Below, one piece after another: positions 8,838 through 17,883 of a stretch of 64,000 nt of DNA. The DNA lies in assembly GCF_003014695.1 (NCBI RefSeq), contig NZ_PYAS01000007.1, positions 62,001 through 126,000 on the forward strand, given 5' to 3'. The stretch comes from Dyadobacter jiangsuensis. Lineage in GTDB: Bacteria; Bacteroidota; Bacteroidia; Cytophagales; Spirosomataceae. Both the position numbers and the translations under genes were made by a program. Positions within the stretch are counted from its first letter, which is position 1, and each line of letters begins with the position of its first letter. The notes beneath the pieces are model-generated. The model worked only from the letters and a program-made list of their open reading frames with translations, was not told the DNA's origin and searched no databases.

Positions 8838-10055
8838 TCAGATTTTCCTGACGATCAGCGTAGAGTTGGTACCGCCGAAACCAAACGAATTGGAAAGAAA
8901 ACAATTGATTGTCTGCTCCTTAGTTTCGGGAATAATGTTGATTTTAGCAGAATCCTCGTCGGGATTCTCGAAGTTGATATTTGGAGCGATGAACGAATTC
9001 TGCATCATCAGCAATGAGTAAACGATCTCGCTCGCACCCGCCATCCAGCATTCATGCCCGGTCATCGACTTCGTGGAGCTCACCGGCACATTACCACCGA
9101 ATACCTCGTAAATAGCGCGGGCCTCGCTGCCGTCACCCACGGGAGTGGATGTGGCGTGTGCATTGATGTAGTCTACTTCCGCGGTGGTAATACCCGCCTG
9201 CTTCAACGCCATTTGCAATGAACGCGTCTGACCGTCGATGCTGGGGTTGGAAATATGGTCGCCATTGGAGGAGAATCCGTAGCCGATCAGCTCGGCCAAT
9301 ATCGGCGCGCCTCTTTTCACGGCGGCTTCGTAAGATTCAAGGATCACGGTAGCTGCGCCGCCGCTCGGGATCAGCCCGTCGCGATCACGGTCGAATGGGC
9401 GTGAAGCCTTCGTAGGCTCCGATTCGCGTACCGAGAAAGTGCCCAGGCCGTCGAAACTCGCCATAGCGGAAGCATTGATCTCCTGCGCCCCCCCGCATAT
9501 TACACGCTCCTGCAAGCCCTGGCTGATCATCAGGTAACCCATCCCGATCGAATGCGAACCCGACGCGCACGCCGCGCTCAATGTGAAATTGATGCCTTTC
9601 AACTTGAATATCGTCGAAAGGTTCATATTCACGGTGCTGTTCATGTTCTGGAAAATAGCGCCGGAGCCGATCAGCGTCGTATCGTGCTTTTCACGGACTT
9701 TGTCTACCGCTTCCACGACGGATGCCGCCGTGCTGTCGTTGCCGTAAATAATGCCGGTTTCAGTCTGTTCAAGAAAGTCGACGTCGAGACCCGACAATGC
9801 CAATGCCTCGTGTGTGGCCATGTACGCGTACACCGCGGGCTGGTGCATACCCACGCGCTGGCGGCGTGACAGGTAGTTTTTCAGGTCGGGCTCCTGCACC
9901 ATGCCTGTGAGGGCCGAGCGGAAACCGAAATCTTTCCTTACCTGATCAAACACGATCCCGCTTTTACCGGCATACAACGATTTCGTAACCTCGTCCAGAT
10001 TCTCGCCCAGACAGGAATAAATGCCGATACCGGTAATGACAACCCTATGGCTCAT
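8838..10055 (-). CDS. 3-oxoacyl-ACP synthase (KAS I/II, ApeO/ApeR-like, active)
   Basis: 405 residues, full-length ketosynthase. Catalytic residues: Cys163 in SAACASGSHS, His300 in NAHATSTPVGD and His334 in SMTGHECWMAGASE. The GHECWMAG segment, in place of the GHxxGAAG of FabF, resembles FabB and aryl-polyene KS proteins. It should catalyse malonyl-ACP condensations in pigment assembly. It lies 3 bases after the ketoreductase stop. It is the third active ketosynthase of the cluster. Confidence 0.9.
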   Translation of the reverse strand: MSHRVVITGIGIYSCLGENLDEVTKSLYAGKSGIVFDQVRKDFGFRSALTGMVQEPDLKNYLSRRQRVGMHQPAVYAYMATHEALALSGLDVDFLEQTETGIIYGNDSTAASVVEAVDKVREKHDTTLIGSGAIFQNMNSTVNMNLSTIFKLKGINFTLSAACASGSHSIGMGYLMISQGLQERVICGGAQEINASAMASFDGLGTFSVRESEPTKASRPFDRDRDGLIPSGGAATVILESYEAAVKRGAPILAELIGYGFSSNGDHISNPSIDGQTRSLQMALKQAGITTAEVDYINAHATSTPVGDGSEARAIYEVFGGNVPVSSTKSMTGHECWMAGASEIVYSLLMMQNSFIAPNINFENPDEDSAKINIIPETKEQTINCFLSNSFGFGGTNSTLIVRKI

Positions 10056-10058
10056 GGA

Positions 10059-10790
10059 CTATGAGTAAATTCCTCCGTTAATATTGATTACCTCGCCCGT
10101 AATATAAGCAGCCTTGTCGGAAGCCAGAAAGCTTACCAGGTGCGCTACCTCGTCGGCTTTGCCGAAACGGTTCATCGGGATCATTTGTTTCAATTCGTCC
10201 TCGTTGAGGTCCTTGGTCATGTCGCTCGTGATAAAACCCGGCGCCACGGCATTCACGGTGATTTTCCGTTTGGCAACCTCCTGCGCCAGCGATTTGGTGG
10301 CAGCGATAATTGCCCCCTTCGCCGCCGAATAGTTGGTCTGACCCGCCACGCCTTTCATCCCCGACACCGATGCAACGTTGATGATCCGGCCGGAGCGTTT
10401 CCGCAGCATCTGCTGGATCGCATTCTGGGTTACATTATAAAGGCCTTTCACCGAAATATTCAACACATCGTCCCAGTCCTTTTCCGGCATCCACATAAAC
10501 AGCCCGTCGCGGGTAATGCCCGCATTATTCACCAAAACACCGATGAACTTGTCTTCGTTCTTTTCGCGCCAGCCGTTCAATGCTTCGTCCACTTCGGCTC
10601 TGTTCTGCACATTAAAATGCAGCAACTCGCCGCTGCCGCCATTGCCCTGGATTTCGGCCAGCGTTTCCTCCGCGGCCGCCTGGTTGGAAGCGTAGTTGAC
10701 TAATATATGTAAACCGTGGTCCTTGGCCAGTTGAACCGCAATGGCCCTGCCAAGCCCCCTGGATGCACCGGTTACCAATGCGCAATTCAT
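10059..10790 (-). CDS. fabG: 3-oxoacyl-ACP reductase (SDR, FabG/ApeQ-like)
   Basis: 243 residues, classical short-chain dehydrogenase. NADPH-binding TGASRGLG is at the N-terminus, NNAG follows in strand 4, and the catalytic Ser-Tyr-Lys is seen in SVSGMKGVAGQTNYSAAK. It reduces 3-oxoacyl-ACP to 3-hydroxyacyl-ACP ahead of the dehydratases. The ATG overlaps the ammonia-lyase stop by 4 bases. Because it is inside the pigment operon it is probably the dedicated ketoreductase (ApeQ type) and not the housekeeping FabG; the symbol reflects the family only. Confidence 0.88.
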   Translation of the reverse strand: MNCALVTGASRGLGRAIAVQLAKDHGLHILVNYASNQAAAEETLAEIQGNGGSGELLHFNVQNRAEVDEALNGWREKNEDKFIGVLVNNAGITRDGLFMWMPEKDWDDVLNISVKGLYNVTQNAIQQMLRKRSGRIINVASVSGMKGVAGQTNYSAAKGAIIAATKSLAQEVAKRKITVNAVAPGFITSDMTKDLNEDELKQMIPMNRFGKADEVAHLVSFLASDKAAYITGEVININGGIYS

Positions 10791-12316
10791 AAGTGGAATG
10801 GGGTTTCTTTGATATATTCAAAAACGGCTGCAATGCTTTCGAACTGCGGCACGTCGTCTGTAACGAACTTCGCACGCTCACGGATCTGCGCGTAAACCGA
10901 TTTCGCATTCGGCGAAAGCTTCTCTTTCTCTTCCGGATGCAGCAGGTCTATCGCCTGGCAAATCGCCATGATGTGGATCGACATCACCTGGAATGCGTTT
11001 TCAAGCACCTGCTTCGCGATCACCGCCGAGTTGGTACCCATGCTTACGATATCCTGGTTGTCGTTATTGTTTGGTATGCTATGAATGTAAACCGAAGTCG
11101 ACAGCGCCTGGCTTTCGGCGGTGGTGGATGTAGCTGTAAACTGCACACCCTGGAAACCGAAGTTCAAACCCCATGTTCCGGCATTGAGGAATGGTGGAAA
11201 TTTACCATTCAGCTTACTGTTCATCAGGAAGTTGAGCTGGCGTTCCATGAGCATGGTGAGCTTGGTGAGCACCAGTTTCACTTTATCCATTTCCAGCGAA
11301 ATATAATCGCCATGGAAGTTACCGCCGTGGAAAACGTTGTCGTCTTCCGGGCGCACGATCGGGTTGTCATTGGTTGAATTCAACTCATTTTCAACCACTT
11401 CCTGCGCATATTGGATCGTATCCAGCACCGGGCCTAGGATTTGCGGCACGCAGCGGATCGAGTAATACTCCTGTATTTTGCGCTCAAATTCAGTCTTCTG
11501 CATGGCCGTATCATCGCGGAAAAGCTCCTCGCGGCTACGGATAAGCCCGCTTCCGGCCACAAAATCGCGCATGTGCTGCGCCACTATCTGCTGACCTTTG
11601 TGGTGTTTCACGGCATTGAGCTGTTTCGAGAACGAGTCATCGAACGATTCGATCGCCTCGTTGATCATCGACGACGCAGTAATGGCCCATTGCACCAGCC
11701 TTTTGGCATAAATAATATTCACTGCCGCCATCCCCGTCATGCAGGAAGTACCATTGATCAGCCCAAGGCCGTCGCGGAGCTCCATTTTGAGCGGCTTAAT
11801 GCCCTTCTCAGTCAGGACTTCGGCAGTTTTGCGGCGCAAGCCATTTTCGTACACGTGGCCTTCACCGATCAGGTTCAAACCCAAATGCGAGAGCTGCACG
11901 AGGTCACCACTCGCCCCTACACTGCCGTGTTCGAAGATTTCGGGCACCACGCCATTGTTCAGAAACGATACCAGCTGCTTGATCACCGCGGTACTCACAC
12001 CGGAGTTGGCCTGTAAAAATGAATTCAGGCGCGCGAGCATGACGGCACGCGCATATATTTCGTTCAGCGGCTTCCCTACCCCGCTCGAATGGCTGCGGAT
12101 CAGGTTGTATTGCAGATTATTGAGCTGGTCGGTCTCAATACGGTATTGCGCCATCGGGCCAAAACCGGTATTGATACCATATATGATTTTGTCTTTGGAG
12201 AAATTCGTTAAAAAGGCAAATGATTGGGATACTTGATGGAGGGCGTCTTCGGCTAAGATAAATTCCTTCTTTTCAAAAGCATATTGCTCGATCTGAGCTA
12301 ATGAAATACGATTCAT
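10787..12316 (-). CDS. Tyrosine ammonia-lyase (aromatic amino acid lyase, MIO type)
   Basis: 509 residues of the HAL/PAL/TAL family. The MIO cofactor comes from Ala135-Ser136-Gly137 in GSVGASGDLVQL. The substrate-selecting loop reads YNLIRSHSSGVGKP, which matches the characterised Flavobacterium johnsoniae tyrosine ammonia-lyase as I remember it, as do GFGPMAQYRI and FHGDYISLEMDK. It should convert tyrosine to 4-coumarate, the aryl starter of flexirubins. It is the first gene of the minus-strand operon, 146 bases from the divergent MMPL fusion. No coumarate-activating ligase is seen within the window. Confidence 0.9.
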   Translation of the reverse strand: MNRISLAQIEQYAFEKKEFILAEDALHQVSQSFAFLTNFSKDKIIYGINTGFGPMAQYRIETDQLNNLQYNLIRSHSSGVGKPLNEIYARAVMLARLNSFLQANSGVSTAVIKQLVSFLNNGVVPEIFEHGSVGASGDLVQLSHLGLNLIGEGHVYENGLRRKTAEVLTEKGIKPLKMELRDGLGLINGTSCMTGMAAVNIIYAKRLVQWAITASSMINEAIESFDDSFSKQLNAVKHHKGQQIVAQHMRDFVAGSGLIRSREELFRDDTAMQKTEFERKIQEYYSIRCVPQILGPVLDTIQYAQEVVENELNSTNDNPIVRPEDDNVFHGGNFHGDYISLEMDKVKLVLTKLTMLMERQLNFLMNSKLNGKFPPFLNAGTWGLNFGFQGVQFTATSTTAESQALSTSVYIHSIPNNNDNQDIVSMGTNSAVIAKQVLENAFQVMSIHIMAICQAIDLLHPEEKEKLSPNAKSVYAQIRERAKFVTDDVPQFESIAAVFEYIKETPFHL

Positions 12317-12407
12317 TTAATGATGGCGTAATTGAATATGGTGTAAAATAAATCTTTTTTTGCGGCTTTGGCAAACACGACCCGGTAAGCGGCAGCAGGC
12401 ACGGAAG

Positions 12408-12437
12408 TTGCCTGAGTGATACAATTCATTAATTTTG
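12408..12437 (+). promoter_or_regulatory. Bacteroidota-type promoter for the MMPL fusion gene
   Basis: TTG at 12408-12410, a 19-base spacer, then TAATTTTG at 12430-12437 match the consensus TTG-N17-23-TAnnTTTG completely. Transcription would begin near 12444, about 20 bases before the ATG at 12463. It lies in the divergent gap (12317-12462) between the two arms of the pigment cluster. No comparably good promoter was seen for the opposite (ammonia-lyase) direction. Confidence 0.7.
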
Positions 12438-12462
12438 TCGGACATTCACGTTTCCCCTGTCA

Positions 12463-15400
12463 ATGCTAGGAGATTTACTATTAAGGCTAAACAAATTCCT
12501 TTCAAGTCACAAACCTGCGTTTTTCCTTAGCCTGCTCGTCATTGTCAGTTTCCTCGCGGCCGGTATTGCGCGGCTAAAAGTAACCGAAAGTATTTTCGCG
12601 ACGCTACCGAAGGGTAAAAGCTTCGAAGAATTCAACCGTTTGGTCGAAAGTAAAAACATCATCAACCAAATCGTGTTTTCACTCGAAATCCCGGCTGACA
12701 CGGACACGGACGCCGCACGGGAAATCGCCGAGAATTTCACCGATTCGCTCGGGCGCTACACCAACGGCTACGTGCGCAACATCCAGGCGGAGCGGCCGAA
12801 TGTGCAGGAGGATGTATATCAATATGTATACAGCCACTTTCCGCTGCTGATCGAACCTTCCTACTACACACATATCCAGGCCCGCATTGCCCCCGACTCG
12901 ATCCGGGCATCGGTAGCCTCTACCTATAACCAGCTGCTCACGCCCGGCGGCTCGTTCCTGAAACAATTTGTACTAAACGACCCGCTCGGCATCACCGGAA
13001 AGTATTTCAAAGAGCTCAATGCCGCCAACAACTCCAGTGCGATGGTAATGGACGACGGCATCATGTTCACCGCCGACCGCAAGAGCATCCTCATTTTCGC
13101 CTCCACCAGCTTCGATTCGGGCAGCTCCGACAAGAATGTGGCACTTTTCGAGCTCATGGAGGCGTTCAAAACCAAATGGAACCGGCAGCACCGTTATCAC
13201 CATTTTTCCTATTTCGGCACTTTCGAAATTGCCGCGCGTAATGCGATGCAGGTCAAGCAGGACTCCTACTTCACGTCTTTTCTCGCTTTGGCGGGCATCC
13301 TGGCGCTGCTGATCGCCTATTACCGCAAGCTGCTTATACCTATCTATATTACAATGCCCGGAATTTTTGGGGCACTGTTCGCATTGGGAATCGTCGGCTA
13401 CGTCAGGCCGGAGATTTCGGGCATTTCCCTCGCGACGGGCGCGGTGATCTTCGGCATCCTGCTCGATTACGCGTTCCACTTTTTTACGCACCTACGCCAC
13501 ACGCATTCGATCCCGGTCGCGATCAAGGAAGTAAGCGGGCCGCTGCTGACGGGCAGCTTCACGACGGTCATGGCGTTCAGTGCATTGCATTTCGCTAACT
13601 CCACCGTATTGCAGGACTTCGGACTGTTTTCGTCACTAGCGCTCTTCGGCGCGGCCGTTTTCACGCTCACCGCCTTACCGGTCGTACTGTCTTCGACACG
13701 TTTTGACATTCAGAAAATCCCTGGCGAAAACCGCTCTTTCCGCATCCCCACCATCCCGGACAAATGGCGCGGCATTACCCTCGCGGGTGTAGGTGCATTG
13801 ACAGTCGTGTTCCTCTTTTTTGCCGGCGACACCGAGTTCGATGCCGGTTTTGAGAACCTCAGCATCCAGGACCCGGAACTAAGCAGCCGGGAGGAAGCGC
13901 TTACGGGCATTAATCCCCGGAAACAGAAACGGATCTACGTTTTTGCGTCGGATCCGCGCCGGGATATGGCCGAACAAATCAACCATAATGCCTGGCAAAA
14001 ATTGGCTGCATTGCGCAGCGAGGGCCGCATTGCCAGTTTCGTCTCTTCCGGTTCGCTGCTGATCCCGCAGGACCTCAAACGCGAGCGGATGCGCCGCTGG
14101 CAGGATTTCTGGACGCCCGGCCGCACCGATTCCACATTCCGGGTATTCAATCAGGCCGCTGCCCAAAATGGTTTTAACGCCTACGCATTCAACGATTTCA
14201 AGGGCTGGATTGCCGGGCGCAGCAGCTCCAATATCTCGCTCGACACGCTTTTCAGCGAACTGGGCGTCGATAACCTGATCGACATCAAAGCCTCTGGCAC
14301 CACATTCATTTCCACGGTGGTAGTGGATCAGGCCAAACTGACGGACGTCAAAAAAGAGCTGCGGGCTATTCCCGGCGTCGCGCTTTTCGACCGCGGCGAG
14401 TTGGCCGGTGAATTGCTCACCATGGTGAAGGACGATTTCAACTACCTGCTGCTGATTTCGGCTTCCATTGTATTCTTTACATTATTAGTCGTATACGGCC
14501 GCATCGAGCTCACATTGCTATCCTTCCTCCCGATGGTGATTAGCTGGATATGGATTCTGGGCATCGCGGCCATTCTCGGCATCAAGTTCAACTTCGTGAA
14601 TGTGATCGTCACGACCTTCATATTCGGCCTGGGTGATGATTTCAGTATTTTCGTTACCGACGGGCTTTTGAGCAAATACAAATCGGGCAAGGACACGCTG
14701 CGCTCCTACCAGGCGGCGATCGCATTGTCCGCAACGACAACATTAATCGGTACGGGTGTATTGATCTTTGCCAAACACCCCGCTATCCATTCGATTTCAC
14801 TGATCAGCGTGCTGGGAATTGTGTGCATTCTGTTCATATCCTTTGTATTCCAGCCGGTTTTCTTCGATTTGTTTGTCCAAAAACGCATCGCCAAAAAGAA
14901 ATCGCCCGTGACGATGCTGCCCTTCCTGATCAGCATTTCGAGCTTCACCTATTTCCTTTCGGGCTGCCTGTTTTTGCATTCCAAACTGGTGACTATCCTT
15001 TTGTTACCGATGTCGAAGAAGAAAAAGAAAGCGGCGATCAACAATTCGCTTTCTTTTTATGCCAAAACGGTGATTTACTCGGGCCCTCACGTGAAGAAAA
15101 ACATTTCGGGCCGGGAAAACCTCGATATGAACAAGCCGGTGATCTTCATCGCCAACCATACCTCTTTCCTGGACATCCTGCTGGCCATTATGCTGCACCC
15201 GAAAATCGTGCTGATGGTGAAAGGCTGGGTGTATAAATCGCCGTTTTTCGGTCCGATTATCCGGTATGCGGGGTATGTGTACAGCGAGGACGGCCCGGAA
15301 GAGAACATCGAAAAGGTGCGGGCACTGGTGGCCGAGGGCTATTCCATCCTCATTTTCCCGGAAGGCACGCGCTCCGAGGACGGCAACATCGCGCGTTTCC

Positions 15401-16326
15401 ACAAAGGGGCATTCTATCTCGCCGAGCAGCTGAATCTCGACATCCAACCGATATTGCTCCACGGCGCACACGATGTGCTGCCCAAAAACGACTTCCTCAT
15501 CCGCCCCGGCGCGCTCAACGTGCGCGTGCTTCCGCGCATTACATATGCGGATACGCGCTGGGGCGCGACGCTGCGCGACAAAACGAAGGCTATTGCCGCA
15601 TTCTACAAGCAGGAATTTGCGGCATTTAAATATGAAATGGAGGATACCGGCTATTTGAAACACAAAATTTTCACCAATTATGTTTTCAAAGGGCCGGTAC
15701 TGGAATGGTATTTCAAAGTCAAATGGCGGCTGGAAAGCAAGAATTTCACCTATTACAATGAGCTGATCGGCGACCGGAAGCGCATTCTGGATGTCGGCTG
15801 CGGATATGGCTACCTGTCGTTTTTCCTGCACTATAAAAATGAGGAGCGGGTGATCACGGGCATTGATTACGACGAGGACAAGATCGAAATCGCGGAGAAT
15901 AGCTATAACAAAACCGGCAACCTGCGGTTTGCGTACCAGGATATCATGGTCGCCGACCTCGGCACGCAGGATGTCATATTCCTGAATGACGTGTTGCATT
16001 ATTTATCGGAGGAAAAACAACGTATTTTGCTCGACCGCTGTGCCGCGGCCCTTGCGCCCGACGGGTTGCTTTTCATCCGCGACGGCATTACCGACCTGAC
16101 CGCCAAACACCAGAATACGCAGAAAACAGAAGCATTGTCGACAGGCCTTTTCGCTTTCAACCGGAAAACCGATGATTTCCATTTCTTCTCATCGCAGGAC
16201 ATTCGCGACTTCGCGGCGCGGTATGGTTTTGGTTATGAAATGCAGGAGCATTCGGCGAACACTTCCAACGTGCTTTTCGTACTGCGCAAACTTTCGGCTC
16301 CGGTAACTGCGCCGATTACTAACTAG
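12463..16326 (+). CDS. Trifunctional MMPL exporter / PlsC acyltransferase / SAM methyltransferase fusion
   Basis: 1287 residues in one frame. Residues 1 to about 800 are an MMPL/RND-type transporter: an N-terminal membrane helix, a large periplasmic loop, a helix bundle from about 265, then the same pattern repeated. About 860-1060 is a PlsC acyltransferase with NHTSFLD (about residue 898, the HX4D catalytic motif) and FPEGTRS (about 964). About 1080-1280 is a class I methyltransferase with the SAM loop ILDVGCGYGYLS (about 1107). The exporter should move the pigment or its lipid precursor across the inner membrane, while the acyltransferase and methyltransferase decorate it. Similar trifunctional proteins are known from Bacteroidota flexirubin loci. 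A strong promoter lies 26 bases upstream. Confidence 0.88.
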   Translation: MLGDLLLRLNKFLSSHKPAFFLSLLVIVSFLAAGIARLKVTESIFATLPKGKSFEEFNRLVESKNIINQIVFSLEIPADTDTDAAREIAENFTDSLGRYTNGYVRNIQAERPNVQEDVYQYVYSHFPLLIEPSYYTHIQARIAPDSIRASVASTYNQLLTPGGSFLKQFVLNDPLGITGKYFKELNAANNSSAMVMDDGIMFTADRKSILIFASTSFDSGSSDKNVALFELMEAFKTKWNRQHRYHHFSYFGTFEIAARNAMQVKQDSYFTSFLALAGILALLIAYYRKLLIPIYITMPGIFGALFALGIVGYVRPEISGISLATGAVIFGILLDYAFHFFTHLRHTHSIPVAIKEVSGPLLTGSFTTVMAFSALHFANSTVLQDFGLFSSLALFGAAVFTLTALPVVLSSTRFDIQKIPGENRSFRIPTIPDKWRGITLAGVGALTVVFLFFAGDTEFDAGFENLSIQDPELSSREEALTGINPRKQKRIYVFASDPRRDMAEQINHNAWQKLAALRSEGRIASFVSSGSLLIPQDLKRERMRRWQDFWTPGRTDSTFRVFNQAAAQNGFNAYAFNDFKGWIAGRSSSNISLDTLFSELGVDNLIDIKASGTTFISTVVVDQAKLTDVKKELRAIPGVALFDRGELAGELLTMVKDDFNYLLLISASIVFFTLLVVYGRIELTLLSFLPMVISWIWILGIAAILGIKFNFVNVIVTTFIFGLGDDFSIFVTDGLLSKYKSGKDTLRSYQAAIALSATTTLIGTGVLIFAKHPAIHSISLISVLGIVCILFISFVFQPVFFDLFVQKRIAKKKSPVTMLPFLISISSFTYFLSGCLFLHSKLVTILLLPMSKKKKKAAINNSLSFYAKTVIYSGPHVKKNISGRENLDMNKPVIFIANHTSFLDILLAIMLHPKIVLMVKGWVYKSPFFGPIIRYAGYVYSEDGPEENIEKVRALVAEGYSILIFPEGTRSEDGNIARFHKGAFYLAEQLNLDIQPILLHGAHDVLPKNDFLIRPGALNVRVLPRITYADTRWGATLRDKTKAIAAFYKQEFAAFKYEMEDTGYLKHKIFTNYVFKGPVLEWYFKVKWRLESKNFTYYNELIGDRKRILDVGCGYGYLSFFLHYKNEERVITGIDYDEDKIEIAENSYNKTGNLRFAYQDIMVADLGTQDVIFLNDVLHYLSEEKQRILLDRCAAALAPDGLLFIRDGITDLTAKHQNTQKTEALSTGLFAFNRKTDDFHFFSSQDIRDFAARYGFGYEMQEHSANTSNVLFVLRKLSAPVTAPITN

Positions 16327-16348
16327 GATTTCTCCAATAGCTATTTAA

Positions 16349-17881
16349 ATGCAAACTTCCGCCGTGCAAAAGGAATACGATTTTGTGATTGTTGGAAGCG
16401 GACTCGGCGGTCTGGCTTGTGCGACCATTCTCGCAATGGAAGGTTATAGTGTGGTGGTATTGGAAAAAAACCACCAGATCGGCGGGCATTTGCAGGTTTA
16501 CAGCCGAGATAAAAGCATTTTCGATACGGGAGTACACTACGTAGGCGGGCTCGACGAAGGGGAAAACCTGCACCAGTTCTTCAAATACTTCGGCATTCTC
16601 GACAAGCTGAAACTGAAACGGCTAGACGACGACCAGTTCGACCTTATCCGCTTCGACGACGGCTGCGAATATGCATATGCCCAGGGGATGGAGCATTTCG
16701 AGCAAAAACTCATCGCCTACTTCCCCGAAGAAGCAGAGGCGATTCGTACCTATTGTAACAAACTCGCCGAAACCTGTCAGAAATTCCCGCTCTATAACCT
16801 GGAAACCGCAGGCGACAGTTACCTCACCGACGAAGGCGTGCTTTCGCTGAATGCACACGACTACATCGCGTCCCTCACCGACAACGTCAGGCTGCGGAAT
16901 GTGCTGGCGGGCAGCAATCTATTGTATGCCGGTGTGAAGCACAAAACACCGTTTTACGTGCATGCGCTCATCATGAAAAGCTACCTGACAGGCGCCTATA
17001 AATTTGTGGACGGCGGCTCGCAGATTGCGATTCAGCTCAGCCGGGCAGTACGGCAGCATGGCGGGGAGATTTACAAGCATAAAAAAATAGTGTCGGCCCA
17101 TTATGATGAAAGAGGCCACATTACCGAGGTCGTTTGTGAAAACGGCGAGACTTTCCGGGGAAAAGAATTCATTTCCAATGTGCACCCCGCTGTTACCATC
17201 GACATTTTCGGTCAGGAGCGGTTTCTGAGTGTTTATAAAAACCGGGTTCAGGCACTCGAAAACAGCATTTCTACGTTTCTGGTGCACATTTCGTTTCGCG
17301 AAAACAGTTTTAAATACCTGAATTACAACATTTACCAGCACCATACCGACGACGTTTGGGAAGGTGTGGAATACAACCAGGCAACCTGGCCGCAGACCTA
17401 TTTCATTTGCACGCCCTATATTTCAAAAAAGGGAGAATATGCCGATTCGATGTCGGTGATGTGCTATATGGATGCCTCCGAAACCGCGCAATGGGCCGGG
17501 ACTTTCAGTACCGTGGCTGAGCCGGGCAAGCGGGATGCGGAATATGCGCAATTCAAAAAAGACAAAGAAGCACAGGTGATCGCGCGGCTGGAAACCGTTT
17601 TTCCTGGCATTTCGGCTGATATTAAAGCCATTCACAGCGCGTCGCCGCTGACCTTCCGCGACTATATCGGCAACGGCAACGGTACGATGTACGGCATCCT
17701 CAAAGATTCGACTTCGCCGATGAAGACGCGGATTAATACCCGCACCAAAATCCCGAACTTGCACCTGACCGGGCAGAATGTTTCCTTGCACGGAATTCTG
17801 GGAGTGACCGTCAGCGCATTTGTAACGTGCTTCTCATTTGTAGATAAAGAAAAACTCATTCAAAAAGTAAAAAACGCCTGA
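16349..17881 (+). CDS. CrtI-like NAD(P)/FAD-dependent oxidoreductase (phytoene desaturase/retinol saturase type)
   Basis: 510 residues. FAD-binding VGSGLGGLACATILAMEGYS is followed by VLEKNHQIGGHLQVY; the C-terminus has LTGQNVSLHGILGV, the second dinucleotide-associated motif of CrtI and retinol-saturase relatives. It acts on a long conjugated or isoprenoid chain by oxidation, reduction or isomerisation. It is 22 bases after the MMPL fusion and 2 bases before the halogenase-like gene, so it belongs to the pigment cluster and not to carotenoid synthesis, which has its own crtI at 45609-47111. Its exact step is unknown. Confidence 0.8.
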   Translation: MQTSAVQKEYDFVIVGSGLGGLACATILAMEGYSVVVLEKNHQIGGHLQVYSRDKSIFDTGVHYVGGLDEGENLHQFFKYFGILDKLKLKRLDDDQFDLIRFDDGCEYAYAQGMEHFEQKLIAYFPEEAEAIRTYCNKLAETCQKFPLYNLETAGDSYLTDEGVLSLNAHDYIASLTDNVRLRNVLAGSNLLYAGVKHKTPFYVHALIMKSYLTGAYKFVDGGSQIAIQLSRAVRQHGGEIYKHKKIVSAHYDERGHITEVVCENGETFRGKEFISNVHPAVTIDIFGQERFLSVYKNRVQALENSISTFLVHISFRENSFKYLNYNIYQHHTDDVWEGVEYNQATWPQTYFICTPYISKKGEYADSMSVMCYMDASETAQWAGTFSTVAEPGKRDAEYAQFKKDKEAQVIARLETVFPGISADIKAIHSASPLTFRDYIGNGNGTMYGILKDSTSPMKTRINTRTKIPNLHLTGQNVSLHGILGVTVSAFVTCFSFVDKEKLIQKVKNA

Positions 17882-17883
17882 AT

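Noticed and set aside
8656..8904. 82-codon frame between the second ACP and the ketosynthase
   Set aside because: It overlaps the end of the ketosynthase gene and has no domain; the gap is better read as a promoter region.
15004..15999. 331-codon open frame on the minus strand inside the MMPL fusion gene
   Set aside because: It is the antisense of a well-supported acyltransferase/methyltransferase region; its translation shows no domain and is rich in His/Arg, typical of a shadow frame in GC-rich DNA.
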